A stretch of 64,000 bases of DNA from Dyadobacter soli (GCF_900101885.1 NZ_FNAN01000027.1:45216-109215), one strand, 5' to 3'; shown: positions 18,881 through 27,583, numbered from the stretch's first letter. Numbers and translations: made by a program. Notes: a model not told the origin generated them from the letters alone.

Positions 18881-20023
18881 ATGACATTTCAGGATTTAAA
18901 ACTCATAGAGCCGATTAAAAAGGCTCTCCAAGAAGAAGGATACACCACTCCCACTCCCATCCAGGCCAAAGCTATTCCGGTTATTTTAGAAAATAAAGAT
19001 TTGCTGGGCTGTGCACAAACAGGTACCGGTAAAACCGCCGCTTTTGCGATCCCGATGCTGCAATTGCTGCACGAAAACCCGGTAGGGAAATTTGAAAGAA
19101 GCCGTATCCGTGCATTGATTTTGACCCCTACCCGCGAGCTGGCGATCCAGATTGGCGAAAGCTTCGCTGCGTACGGGCGTCACACACGTGTGAGGCATAG
19201 CGTTATTTTCGGTGGCGTAGGCCAGAAACCGCAAACCGACGCTTTGCAAAAAGGCGTAGACGTACTCATCGCTACGCCAGGCCGTTTGCTGGATCTCATC
19301 AACCAGGGATTCATTAAACTTAACCAGTTGGAATTTTTCGTGCTCGACGAAGCCGACCGTATGCTCGACATGGGTTTTGTGCACGATGTAAAAAAGGTAA
19401 TCAAACTGTTGCCTAGCAAGCGCCAGTCGCTGTTCTTCTCGGCCACCATGCCGCCGGCGATCGTGACATTGGCGGGTACCATTCTGAGAAACCCGGCGAA
19501 AGTAGAGGTTACACCTGTTTCCTCGACGGCCGATACCATTCGCCAGTCGGTGTTTTTTGTAGATAAATCAGACAAAAATTCGCTGCTGCTGCACATTCTG
19601 AAAGATGAATCGATTGCAACGGCATTGGTATTTACACGTACCAAACATGGGGCTGATAAGGTGGTGAAAGTATTGCGCAAAGCGGGCGTTACGTCGGAAG
19701 CGATCCACGGTAACAAGTCGCAGAGCGCCCGCCAGAATGCCTTGAAAAACTTCAAAAGCCAAACCACACGCGTACTCGTGGCGACCGACATCGCCGCACG
19801 CGGTATCGATGTGGATGACCTGACGCACGTGATCAACTACGAAATCCCGAACATTCCGGAAACTTACGTTCACCGGATCGGTCGGACAGGCCGCGCGGGT
19901 GCGAAAGGCATTGCGCTGTCGTTTTGTGACAAAGAAGAAAAGGCGTTTCTCAAAGATATCCACAAGCTGATCGCCAAAAATATCCCGGTAGTAAACGACC
20001 ATCCTTACGCAATTTCGAGATAA
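18881..20023 (+). CDS. DEAD-box ATP-dependent RNA helicase, RhlE-like
   Basis: All core motifs are present in 380 residues: the Q motif (TPTPIQ), motif I (AQTGTGKT), Ia (PTRELA), II (DEAD in VLDEADRM), III (SAT), V (ARGIDVDDL) and VI (HRIGRTGRAG). The protein stops soon after the helicase core, so it lacks the long basic tail of many RhlE proteins and the RNA-binding domain of DbpA. It would unwind short RNA duplexes during ribosome assembly or mRNA decay. A rhodanese gene begins 3 nt after the stop, indicating a shared transcript. Confidence 0.92.
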   Translation: MTFQDLKLIEPIKKALQEEGYTTPTPIQAKAIPVILENKDLLGCAQTGTGKTAAFAIPMLQLLHENPVGKFERSRIRALILTPTRELAIQIGESFAAYGRHTRVRHSVIFGGVGQKPQTDALQKGVDVLIATPGRLLDLINQGFIKLNQLEFFVLDEADRMLDMGFVHDVKKVIKLLPSKRQSLFFSATMPPAIVTLAGTILRNPAKVEVTPVSSTADTIRQSVFFVDKSDKNSLLLHILKDESIATALVFTRTKHGADKVVKVLRKAGVTSEAIHGNKSQSARQNALKNFKSQTTRVLVATDIAARGIDVDDLTHVINYEIPNIPETYVHRIGRTGRAGAKGIALSFCDKEEKAFLKDIHKLIAKNIPVVNDHPYAISR

Positions 20024-20026
20024 GTA

Positions 20027-20332
20027 ATGTCGAAAAAGACCTTTTCCGATATCGACCTTCGCAAAGCACTTGCATTGATTAAAAAACCGGATGCGGTGCT
20101 CGTGGATGTGCGGGAAACCTGGGAATTTGAGGAGTTCAATGAAGGGGGAATCAATATTCCGCTGTCCGAGATCAGGCAAAAACGGCCACTCGTGGCGCCT
20201 TATGAAACAATTGTGGTGATCTGCACCAATGGCGTGAGAAGTAAAGTCGCCGCAATGGACTACTGCCGCGTCCCCGAATGGGCCGGCAAGCAGATTTACC
20301 ACGTAAAAGGCGGCATTATCGAATCTGAGTAA
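20027..20332 (+). CDS. Single-domain rhodanese-like protein
   Basis: The 101-residue protein is one rhodanese domain: VLVDVRETWEF near the N-terminus, a short central region, and an active-site loop ICTNGVRSK with the catalytic Cys (about residue 66). A six-residue loop CxxGxRS is the sulfurtransferase type. It starts 3 nt after the helicase stop. The substrate is unknown; single-domain rhodaneses commonly carry persulfide sulfur in the cytoplasm. Confidence 0.85.
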   Translation: MSKKTFSDIDLRKALALIKKPDAVLVDVRETWEFEEFNEGGINIPLSEIRQKRPLVAPYETIVVICTNGVRSKVAAMDYCRVPEWAGKQIYHVKGGIIESE

Positions 20333-20336
20333 TGTG

Positions 20337-20446
20337 GTTTAAAGTGAAGAGTTTAAAAAAGTAAAGAGCAAAGCCTTGCAAGTTAATGATTCGCAAGGCT
20401 TTACTCTTTATTTTAAACTTTCTACTTTAAACTCTAAACTTTCAAA
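20337..20446. repeat. Heptamer-armed inverted repeat with terminator core
   Basis: Between the convergent rhodanese and dapF genes lies a long hairpin. The left arm is made of GTTTAAA, GTGAAGA, GTTTAAA units and the right arm, read on the other strand, of TTTGAAA, GTTTAGA, GTTTAAA, GTAGAAA, GTTTAAA. The arms close on AGCCTTGC (20372-20379) and GCAAGGCT (20393-20400), flanked by A/T runs, so the core can terminate transcription in both directions. The right arm runs into the last codons of dapF. The 7-nt period is shared with the elements at 43954 and 51435, although the sequence differs. Confidence 0.75.
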
Positions 20447-21213
20447 GCTCCTTCGAATACGCGCACCGCGGGACCGATCAGGTAAATATCTTTGTACTGG
20501 CCTTCGCCGGCATCCTGGTACTCTACCGCCAGCGTTCCACCGATAGTTTCTACCTGCACGGGGCCATTCCAACCCTTGCGTATGTGAGCGGATAATGCGC
20601 AGGCCGTTACGCCTGTACCACACGAGTAAGTCTCGTCTTCCACGCCGCGCTCGTATGTACGCACGCTCAGGTGATTGTCTTCGATTACTTCCACGAAATT
20701 CACATTGGTACCGCCTTTCGGGCCGTACACCGAGCCATAACGGATTTCGCTGCCGATATTGACCACGTCGGCTTCATGAATATCCTCGACGTACGTCACA
20801 TAATGCGGCGAACCAGTGTTCATGAAATCATATTCCTCGTATTGCTCCACGCCGTTCACATTCGACATTTTCAGGCGGATGGTGTCACCGGAAACCGTTG
20901 CTTCGTGTTCGCCGTCGACGGCTATGAATTTGGTACTGTCCGCAAAAAGCCCCAGGTCGCTTGCAAAACGCACCACACAGCGGCCACCATTGCCGCACAT
21001 GCTGCCTTCACCGCCATCGGCATTGAAATATACCATCCGGAAATCGTAGCCTTCGGCATTTTGGAGCAGAATAAGGCCATCCGATCCTACCCCGAACCGG
21101 CGGTGGCAGATCGAGGCGATCAGTTCTTTGGAAACCGGGAATTGCAACCCGCGGTCGTCGATCATGACGAAGTCGTTGCCGGTACCCTGGTATTTATAAA
21201 AGGCGGTAGTCAT
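20434..21213 (-). CDS. dapF: Diaminopimelate epimerase
   Basis: The 259-residue protein converts LL- to meso-diaminopimelate for lysine and peptidoglycan synthesis. Both catalytic cysteines are visible: Cys73 in SMCGNGGRC and Cys198 in YSCGTGVTAC. The N-terminal TGNDFVMID and the duplicated fold are typical and the length is standard. It is a single gene on the minus strand; its last few codons lie inside the heptamer repeat element. Upstream are three short palindromes and the rplS gene in the same direction. Confidence 0.95.
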   Translation of the reverse strand: MTTAFYKYQGTGNDFVMIDDRGLQFPVSKELIASICHRRFGVGSDGLILLQNAEGYDFRMVYFNADGGEGSMCGNGGRCVVRFASDLGLFADSTKFIAVDGEHEATVSGDTIRLKMSNVNGVEQYEEYDFMNTGSPHYVTYVEDIHEADVVNIGSEIRYGSVYGPKGGTNVNFVEVIEDNHLSVRTYERGVEDETYSCGTGVTACALSAHIRKGWNGPVQVETIGGTLAVEYQDAGEGQYKDIYLIGPAVRVFEGALKV

Positions 21214-21229
21214 AAATATTGGTCGTTAT

Positions 21230-21366
21230 CCGTCGGTTAAAACCGACGGTAGTAGATTCAGTCAATTTCCGTCAGTTTCAACTGACGGCAAGGCGATAAT
21301 CCGGAATGCGGACTCTTGCTATTATTGATCTCTTTTTTCTCTATTGCCGTCAGTTTCAACTGACGG
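21230..21366. repeat. Three REP-like 20-bp palindromes between rplS and dapF
   Basis: Copies at 21230-21249 (CCGTCGGTT-AA-AACCGACGG), 21269-21288 (CCGTCAGTT-TC-AACTGACGG) and 21347-21366 (same as the second) each form a perfect 9-bp stem with a 2-nt loop. The second and third are identical; the first differs by a compensated pair change (A/T to G/C), so pairing is conserved. Such short, repeated, pairing-conserved palindromes are the hallmark of REP-type intergenic repeats. Confidence 0.85.
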
Positions 21367-21404
21367 ATTTTAGATAAAATCCAGATTGATTTTGTTCAAA
21401 AAAC

Positions 21405-21439
21405 AAAACCCCGCAAGAAAAATTCGCTTGCAGGGTTTT
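21405..21439 (-). terminator. Rho-independent terminator of rplS
   Basis: On the minus strand a 13-bp stem (AAAACCCTGCAAG paired with CTTGCGGGGTTTT, one G-U) with a 9-nt loop begins about 28 nt after the rplS stop and ends in a T-rich run. Confidence 0.85.
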
Positions 21440-21467
21440 AAAATTTCGTTCCCGAAGGTCCTTTGGA

Positions 21468-21830
21468 TTACTTCGTGGTTTTAAGCTCTTTAATACGAGC
21501 GGCTTTACCCTGACGACCACGCAAGAAGAACAGACGTGAACGACGTACCTTACCACGGCGAATCAATTCGATTTTCGCGATGCTTGGTGAAAGGATTGGG
21601 AAAACACGTTCAACACCGATACCGTTTGAAATTTTACGTACTGTAAAAGTTTCGCCAGCTCCGTTTACGTTACGACGCTGCATAACGGTACCCTGGAACT
21701 GCTGGATACGCTCTTTGTTACCTTCACGAATTTTCACGTGAACGTTGATCGTGTCGCCTGATTTGAAATCAGGATACTCGGATTTACGATTTTCAATCGT
21801 AGCTTCTACGAGTTTAATAAGTTCGCTCAT
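21468..21830 (-). CDS. rplS: 50S ribosomal protein L19
   Basis: The 120-residue product starting at ATG 21830 (MSELIKLVEA) matches L19 throughout: GDTINVHVKIREGNKERIQ, then the GTVMQRRNVNG strand and the C-terminal RRGKVRRSRLFFLRGRQGK. The frame is open further upstream, but that stretch is leader, not L19. L19 sits at the subunit interface of the ribosome. The gene stands alone with its own promoter and terminator, not in the rpsP-rimM-trmD-rplS arrangement of many bacteria. Confidence 0.96.
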   Translation of the reverse strand: MSELIKLVEATIENRKSEYPDFKSGDTINVHVKIREGNKERIQQFQGTVMQRRNVNGAGETFTVRKISNGIGVERVFPILSPSIAKIELIRRGKVRRSRLFFLRGRQGKAARIKELKTTK

Positions 21831-21922
21831 GACGAGTGATTTTATGGATTTAAAATGATAGCTTGCTCCCAGCGGACGGGGTGACGCCCCTTCATTCAAA
21901 ACAGCTTTTGAGAAAACGAGTG

Positions 21923-21953
21923 CAAATCTAGCACTATTTTTTTGCATGTAAAA
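21923..21953 (-). promoter_or_regulatory. rplS promoter
   Basis: On the minus strand TTTT, 19 nt, then TAGATTTG: an exact -7 match to TAnnTTTG at the standard Bacteroidota spacing. It gives an rplS leader of about 85 nt and overlaps the region just upstream of the divergent nnr start at 21972. Confidence 0.6.
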
Positions 21954-21971
21954 GCTTTTCGCGAGACTATC

Positions 21972-23453
21972 ATGAAGATTTTCAACGTAGAACAGATCCG
22001 GGCGATGGACGCCCACACCATCGCACACGAACCCATTGCTTCAATCGATCTCATGGAGCGCGCTTCCCAGGCATTTGTGCGCTGCTTTTGTAATCAATAT
22101 GTCAATACGCGGCCTGTCGCTGTTTTTTGCGGAAAGGGCAATAACGGTGGCGACGGCCTGGCCATCGCACGCATTCTGAGCGGCTGTGGCTATGATGTGC
22201 AGGTTTTCATTGTGGAGTATACTTTAAATGCGACCGAAGATTTCCGGCAAAACCTTTCGCGGCTCGGTAATCATCTCACACCCCGGCGCATCCAGTCGGA
22301 AAACGATCTTCCGGCATTACCTAAACAGGTCGTTTGCATCGACGCATTGCTCGGCTCCGGGTTGTCGCGGCCGGTGGATGGGCTGTTGCGCATTGTAATT
22401 AGCTATTTAAATGAAATTCCCAACCGCATTGTGGCAGTCGACATTGCCAGTGGCTTGTATGCCGACCAGCCGAATGATCCTGCGGATATCATTATTAAAC
22501 CAAAGTACACGATCACTTTTCAACTGCCGAAGCTCGCCTTCCTGCTCCCGCAGAATGCCGAATACGTCGGCGAATGGCACGTGGTAGATATTGGTTTGAG
22601 CGCGGAATACATTCACAACACCGAAACGCCTTACCATTTCACCGATAAGCCCGAAGCCGAAAAGCGCATCAAACCGCGTCAGAAATTCTCGCACAAAGGC
22701 ACATTCGGCCACGCCGTGCTCATTGCGGGAAGTTTTGGTAAAATGGGCGCTGCCGTTCTTTCGGCAAAAGCCTGCCTGCGCTCGGGCGTGGGTCTGCTCA
22801 CGATGCACGTGCCTGCCCGCGGGTACGAGATTGCGCAGATTTCTGTTCCGGAAGCGATGACGACCGTCGACGACGCCGAAAAGCACATTGGAAAAGTGCC
22901 GGACCTCTCTTCCGCTACTGCGATCGGTATCGGGCCGGGATTGGGCCAGGACGCGGCCACCGCGAAAATGCTGGAAAAGGTATTGGAACAGGCCAAAGTA
23001 CCCATCATTATCGACGCCGATGCATTGAATATCCTCTCGACAAACCAGCATTTGCTGTACAAGCTTCCCGCAAACACGATCCTAACCCCACACCCCAAGG
23101 AATTTCAGCGGCTTGCCGGAGAAAGTAGCAATGAATTCGAGCGGCTGGCCATTGCACGCGCATTTGCGGCCAGGTACAAAGTGATTATCTGTTTAAAAGG
23201 AGCCAATACAGCAGTCATTTTACCAAACGGCGAAGTGCATTTCAACGCTACCGGCAACCCGGGCATGGCCACCGGCGGCACGGGCGACGTCCTCACCGGC
23301 GTTATCACCAGCCTCCTGGCCCAAAAATACGACCCTGCGGACGCAGCCATCCTGGGAGTTTACCAGCACGGCCTCGCCGGCGACCGCGCCGCCGAAGCCC
23401 GGGGCCAGACTGCGCTGATCGCGTCGGATGTCGTGGAGCATCTGGGTTGGTAA
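21972..23453 (+). CDS. nnr: Bifunctional NAD(P)H-hydrate epimerase / ADP-dependent dehydratase
   Basis: I use ATG 21972 (MKIFNVEQIRAMD), giving 493 residues. Residues 1 to about 210 are the YjeF_N epimerase domain, with FCGKGNNGGDGL for nucleotide binding and the Asp of CIDALLGSG. Residues from about 230 form the ribokinase-like dehydratase, with KGTFGHAVLIAGS, TPHPKEF and the catalytic GTGD (in ATGGTGDVLTG). Together they repair hydrated NADH and NADPH formed by heat or side reactions. It is divergent from rplS and its end is 9 nt from the end of feoB. Confidence 0.95.
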   Translation: MKIFNVEQIRAMDAHTIAHEPIASIDLMERASQAFVRCFCNQYVNTRPVAVFCGKGNNGGDGLAIARILSGCGYDVQVFIVEYTLNATEDFRQNLSRLGNHLTPRRIQSENDLPALPKQVVCIDALLGSGLSRPVDGLLRIVISYLNEIPNRIVAVDIASGLYADQPNDPADIIIKPKYTITFQLPKLAFLLPQNAEYVGEWHVVDIGLSAEYIHNTETPYHFTDKPEAEKRIKPRQKFSHKGTFGHAVLIAGSFGKMGAAVLSAKACLRSGVGLLTMHVPARGYEIAQISVPEAMTTVDDAEKHIGKVPDLSSATAIGIGPGLGQDAATAKMLEKVLEQAKVPIIIDADALNILSTNQHLLYKLPANTILTPHPKEFQRLAGESSNEFERLAIARAFAARYKVIICLKGANTAVILPNGEVHFNATGNPGMATGGTGDVLTGVITSLLAQKYDPADAAILGVYQHGLAGDRAAEARGQTALIASDVVEHLGW

Positions 23454-23462
23454 TACCCCTTT

Positions 23463-25598
23463 TCAACTCAACACCTGATACACCACAAACGCGGCCCCAT
23501 ACGCGAGTACACTCAGGTATGCCAGCTGGATCATCGGCCATTTCCAGCCGTGGGTTTCGCGATATACGACCGCGATGGTACTCATACACATCATCGCGAA
23601 GACGTAGAATATCAATAGCGAGTAGCAGACGGCCGGTGTAAACATCTGGCCGCCTGTTTCAGGATTCTTTTCCTGGATGAGGCGCTGTTTGACAGTAAGT
23701 ACATCTTCCGTATCGCCGCTGATGCTGTAAATCGTGGCCATTGTGCCGACGAATACTTCACGGGCCGCAAATGATGCCAGTAATGCAATGCCGATCTTCC
23801 AGTCGTATCCCAACGGTCTGATCACCGGCTCGATGAACCGGCCGAACTGGCCCGCATAGGAACTTTCCAGTCGCGCGGACGCCACTGCGGCGTCGATTTC
23901 CTCCTGTGGAGCGGCGCTCATCGATGTTACTACCTGCTGTTCGGCCTTTTCCATGTTATCGCCGGGGCCATAAGATGCCAGTACCCAAAGGATAATGGAG
24001 ATCGCCATAATGACCTTACCCGCTTCGAGCACAAACGATTTCACACTTTCATACATCGTAAAACCGACGTGCCCCCAGCGCGGGAGCTTGTAGGAAGGCA
24101 TTTCGAGCATAAAATAGCTCGGTTCTTTTCTTGGAATAAACAGTGAGAGCAGCCAAGCGGAGCCCAACGCACCGAGTAATCCGAGCAGGTAAAGACCGAA
24201 AAGTACTAATCCCTGAATGTTGAATATGCCCAATACCTTTGTTTCGGGTACCACTACCGCAATGAGGATCGCGTAAATCGGTAGGCGCGCGGAGCAGCTC
24301 ATGAGCGGGGTTACCAAAATCGTGAGCAAGCGTTCGTAACGGCTGCTGATGCTTCTTGTGGTCATAATCGCCGGTACCGCACAGGCTACACCGGAAATCA
24401 AGGGCACCACACTGCGGCCATTCAGTCCGAAACGGCGCATGAGTTTGTCCATAATCACCATAACCCGCGCCATATAGCCCGATTCTTCGAGAATGGCCAC
24501 CAATGCAAAGAGGATGGCGATTTGGGGGATGAATATGATGATACCACCGATACCGGCCATGATACCATCGGTAATGAGGTCGTTAAGCACGCCTTCAGGT
24601 AATGCGCCTTTTACCCATTCTATCGCTGCGGCCGTGCTGGCGTCGATCATGTCCATCGGATAGGACGCCCATGCGAAGATGGCCTGGAAGACGATCAGCA
24701 ATACCAATGCGAATGTGACATACCCCCAAACGCGGTGCAGGAGAATGCTATCCAGCTTGCGCGTCCAGTAAGGCTGTTCGGTTACGCCTTCCGATTTGAC
24801 GGCTTTGGAAACGATAGGCTTGATTTTTTCATACCGCGCAACGGTCTCGTTGGCAAGGAAGTTGTTTTCGTCGAAACCATATTTCTCGATCAGCGCGTCG
24901 AGCTTGGCACGGACGGGCTGTTCCAGGAAAGAGAAGTTATCATGCTGACAAACATATTGCAATGCAACATAGTCATTATCCAACTGATGAATTTCCTTCA
25001 CCTCGTTGATCAGCCCTATTTCATTCTCCTTTGGTTCGTAAAAATATTGCAACACAGGTTTTTCCGTGCGTTCAACGACCTGTTTCACAGCCTCTTTCAA
25101 ACTCTTCATACCCTCGCCCGTACGTGCATTAATGCGCACGACGGGCACATTGAGCTGCATGGCGAGCTGCACCGCATTCACAGTCAGCTTCATGCTCTCG
25201 GCGACGTCCAGCATATTCAATGCCAGCACGCTTGGGATACCCAGGTCGTTGATTTCGGTAAAAAGGAGCAGGTTTCGTTGCAGGTTGGAAGCATCGGCCA
25301 CGATCACCACCACGTCCGGGAAATCGGGGTGTTTGGGATTGGCAAGAATGTCCATCACGACGGTTTCGTCCTTCGATTTGGGATAGATACTATATGTACC
25401 CGGCAAATCGACGAGCGTTACGTGGGCGTCGTCGTGCCCATTTTCGCCTGCAATGCGGAATGTCCCTGATTTTTTCTCGACTGTGACCCCCGGAAAATTG
25501 CCGGTTTTCTGGCGCATTCCGGTGAGTGCATTAAATAGCGTAGACTTGCCGGCATTCGGGTTACCTACCAGCGCAACTTTAATATTTCCCTGTTTCAA
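23463..25598 (-). CDS. feoB: Ferrous iron transport protein B
   Basis: The 711-residue protein has an N-terminal G domain (G1 GNPNAGKST at 12-20, G3 DLPGTYS, G4 ALNMLD), the GDI-like helical region, and then about nine membrane helices with two Gate regions, including GVACAVPAIMTTR, whose Cys is common in FeoB channels. It imports Fe(II) across the inner membrane. feoA precedes it by 28 nt on the same strand. The cytoplasmic C-terminus is short and no FeoC follows. The gene ends 9 nt from the convergent nnr gene. Confidence 0.96.
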   Translation of the reverse strand: MKQGNIKVALVGNPNAGKSTLFNALTGMRQKTGNFPGVTVEKKSGTFRIAGENGHDDAHVTLVDLPGTYSIYPKSKDETVVMDILANPKHPDFPDVVVIVADASNLQRNLLLFTEINDLGIPSVLALNMLDVAESMKLTVNAVQLAMQLNVPVVRINARTGEGMKSLKEAVKQVVERTEKPVLQYFYEPKENEIGLINEVKEIHQLDNDYVALQYVCQHDNFSFLEQPVRAKLDALIEKYGFDENNFLANETVARYEKIKPIVSKAVKSEGVTEQPYWTRKLDSILLHRVWGYVTFALVLLIVFQAIFAWASYPMDMIDASTAAAIEWVKGALPEGVLNDLITDGIMAGIGGIIIFIPQIAILFALVAILEESGYMARVMVIMDKLMRRFGLNGRSVVPLISGVACAVPAIMTTRSISSRYERLLTILVTPLMSCSARLPIYAILIAVVVPETKVLGIFNIQGLVLFGLYLLGLLGALGSAWLLSLFIPRKEPSYFMLEMPSYKLPRWGHVGFTMYESVKSFVLEAGKVIMAISIILWVLASYGPGDNMEKAEQQVVTSMSAAPQEEIDAAVASARLESSYAGQFGRFIEPVIRPLGYDWKIGIALLASFAAREVFVGTMATIYSISGDTEDVLTVKQRLIQEKNPETGGQMFTPAVCYSLLIFYVFAMMCMSTIAVVYRETHGWKWPMIQLAYLSVLAYGAAFVVYQVLS

Positions 25599-25626
25599 TG
25601 GAGAGGCTGTATGCGGAACGCAATCT

Positions 25627-25875
25627 TTACTCTAATTCAATCACTGCGGCTTCGTTCAAACGCAACGACAGGCTGTAATTCCCGCCAACGTTGATGCAGA
25701 TCGGGTCACCGAATGGCGCAATCGCATCCAGCCGTACTTCACAACCCGGCAAACAGCCCATTTCGAGCAGTTTGAGCGACATTGCGCGGTCTGTAAACGA
25801 TTTGATTATGCCTTTTTCACCCTTTTTGAGGTGGGAAACGGTACGAGCCGACATACGTTCCTTATTTAGATTCAT
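25627..25875 (-). CDS. feoA: Ferrous iron transport protein A
   Basis: The 82-residue protein is a single SH3-like FeoA domain: RTVSHLKKGEKGIIKSF, then LLEMGCLPGCEV, and a GDPICINVGG strand ending in a hydrophobic turn. FeoA binds the FeoB G domain and is needed for Fe(II) uptake. It leads the feoAB operon, with a promoter just upstream. Confidence 0.93.
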   Translation of the reverse strand: MNLNKERMSARTVSHLKKGEKGIIKSFTDRAMSLKLLEMGCLPGCEVRLDAIAPFGDPICINVGGNYSLSLRLNEAAVIELE

Positions 25876-25888
25876 TTTATTTAAAGTA

Positions 25889-25919
25889 CAAATAAAGCAC
25901 TCTCAGACGGTAAATCAAA
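25889..25919 (-). promoter_or_regulatory. feoAB promoter
   Basis: Minus strand TTTG, exactly 19 nt, then TTTATTTG (one mismatch to TAnnTTTG). The -7 box ends about 14 nt before the feoA ATG, so the leader would be very short. No clear Fur box is recognised nearby. Confidence 0.55.
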
Positions 25920-26002
25920 CTTTACTTCGTCTAATGTGCCCACCGTTCGCCAAATCATTCAAAATCGTGACCGTTTTATTATTTCCCTCCGGCTTTGTGT
26001 CG

Positions 26003-26010
26003 TACTTTTG
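26003..26010 (+). promoter_or_regulatory. ccm operon promoter, -7 box
   Basis: TACTTTTG followed by CAGCG is an exact TAnnTTTG match. It lies about 105 nt before the proposed ccmB start and between the divergent feoA and ccmB genes. The -33 region is A/T-rich but lacks an obvious TTG. Confidence 0.5.
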
Positions 26011-26073
26011 CAGCGCGAAACGAAGTACCGAAAGCCGGAAAAAGCGACGCTGGTTACATTACAACAGCAAACG

Positions 26074-26101
26074 GGAAGCCGAAAGCCGCAAGCCGACGGC
26101 C
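26074..26101. repeat. Four tandem degenerate heptamers upstream of ccmB
   Basis: GGAAGCC, GAAAGCC, GCAAGCC and GACGGCC follow each other without gaps in the ccmB leader. The unit GACGGCC also occurs in other intergenic repeats of this window (38102, 43954, 57996). Confidence 0.7.
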
Positions 26102-26114
26102 CGCACCAATCACC

Positions 26115-26777
26115 TTGAACGAGATTAAGACCCTGATCTGGAAAGAAGTAACGCTCGAATGGCGCCAGAAATACGCCATCAGCGGAATGCTGCTTTACGT
26201 GGTCAGTACCGTATTCGTCTGCTACCTCAGTTTTAACCTCCGCCGCAACCAACTGACGCCGATCGTCTGGAACACGCTGTTCTGGATTATTTTGCTCTTC
26301 ACGGCGGTGAATGCCATTGCCAAAAGCTTCTCGCAGGAACGTCACGGACGGCTGCTATACTATTACAATTTGTGCAGCCCGCAAGCTATCATCATTTCCA
26401 AAATCATCTATAACTCACTCGTAATGGGCGTGTTGTCGGTTTTGGGATTTGTATTTTATGCATTCGTAATGGGTAACCCGATCCAGGACAACGGCCTGTT
26501 TTCGATCTGTATCCTGCTGGCTTCCACCGGTTTTGCTTCCGTTCTCACACTCATCGCGGGCATTGCGTCCAAGGCCGACAACAGCGCCACGCTCATGGCC
26601 GTGCTCAGTTTCCCGATCATCCTGCCGATGCTGCTCATGACGATCCGCCTGGCCAAAAATGCCATGGACGGGCTCGACTGGTCGGTCAGTACCGATGAAA
26701 TCACCACACTATTATCGATCGATCTGATAGTAATTACGCTCTCCTACCTGCTTTTTCCATATTTATGGAGAAGCTGA
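26115..26777 (+). CDS. ccmB: Heme exporter/cytochrome c maturation protein CcmB
   Basis: I choose the TTG at 26115, which gives MNEIKTLIWKE and 220 residues, the normal CcmB length; the frame is open upstream to 25995 but that part lies in the promoter and heptamer leader. The protein has six hydrophobic segments and the early KxxxLEWRQKYA motif common in Bacteroidota CcmB. CcmB is the membrane partner of the CcmA ATPase in release of heme-loaded CcmE. No ccmA is present next to it. It starts the ccmBCDEF operon. Confidence 0.85.
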   Translation: MNEIKTLIWKEVTLEWRQKYAISGMLLYVVSTVFVCYLSFNLRRNQLTPIVWNTLFWIILLFTAVNAIAKSFSQERHGRLLYYYNLCSPQAIIISKIIYNSLVMGVLSVLGFVFYAFVMGNPIQDNGLFSICILLASTGFASVLTLIAGIASKADNSATLMAVLSFPIILPMLLMTIRLAKNAMDGLDWSVSTDEITTLLSIDLIVITLSYLLFPYLWRS

Positions 26778-26822
26778 AAAACAGCAGGTTACAGGGCCCA
26801 ACTTTAAAGTGTTAGTATAAAA

Positions 26823-27506
26823 ATGAGAAAGATCTGGTGGAAAATCCTCTGTGTCGTGATCATCTTCTACGTGATCATCTGGGGTTTTATCGGTCCCGTT
26901 CCACGCCTTGCCATTATCAATGAAAGTATCCGCAATACGTACTTCCACGTGGCATTATGGCTTGCCATGACCACATTGTTGCTTTTATCGATGGTATTCT
27001 CCATCCGTTATTTAATGAAGGGGAATATCAAAGACGACGATATCGCCAGCGAAGTAGCGAAAGCCGCTATTTTCTTCGGCATATTGGGTTGCCTAACCGG
27101 CTCTGTATGGGCCAATTACACCTGGGGTGACCCCTGGCCGAACGACCCAAAACTGAATGGCGCGGCGGTGGGCATTTTGATTTACCTGGCCTATTTGCTG
27201 CTTAGAAGCTCCTTCGAGGACGAGCAGCGGCGGGCGCGGATTTCTTCGGTTTACAACATTTTCGCATTCGCCGTTTTCATCCCGATCATTTACATTCTGC
27301 CGCGACTAACGGATTCGTTACACCCGGGCAGCGGCGGCAACAGCACCTTCGGTTCTTATGATTTCGACAACAACATCCGCCGCGTTTTTTACCCGGCTGT
27401 GATCGGTTATATACTACTCGGATTGTGGATTGCGGAGCTTCGCATTCGCATTAAACAGATCAACCGGGTGCGCGAAGAAGCATTGATCGAATCGGGTAAA
27501 CTCTGA
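26823..27506 (+). CDS. ccmC: Cytochrome c maturation protein CcmC (heme handling)
   Basis: The 227-residue protein has six membrane segments and the tryptophan-rich periplasmic loop TGSVWANYTWGDPWPND near residue 100, which in CcmC holds heme for attachment to CcmE. His residues flanking that loop (for example YFHVALW near residue 42) are placed like the axial heme ligands. It follows ccmB by 45 nt. Confidence 0.92.
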   Translation: MRKIWWKILCVVIIFYVIIWGFIGPVPRLAIINESIRNTYFHVALWLAMTTLLLLSMVFSIRYLMKGNIKDDDIASEVAKAAIFFGILGCLTGSVWANYTWGDPWPNDPKLNGAAVGILIYLAYLLLRSSFEDEQRRARISSVYNIFAFAVFIPIIYILPRLTDSLHPGSGGNSTFGSYDFDNNIRRVFYPAVIGYILLGLWIAELRIRIKQINRVREEALIESGKL

Positions 27507-27583
27507 TCATTTTGCCCCGATTCAGGCTTTTTACAAACGTTTCAAAGTAAAATTTCGTTAAGGTTTAGTTCACCATATATACA

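Noticed and set aside
21831..22028. Long N-terminal extension of L19
   Set aside because: It overlaps the promoter and the divergent nnr gene; the 120-residue form is the family standard.
25876..26002. Fur box in the feo-ccm spacer
   Set aside because: I looked for an inverted GATAAT-like repeat and found no convincing match.
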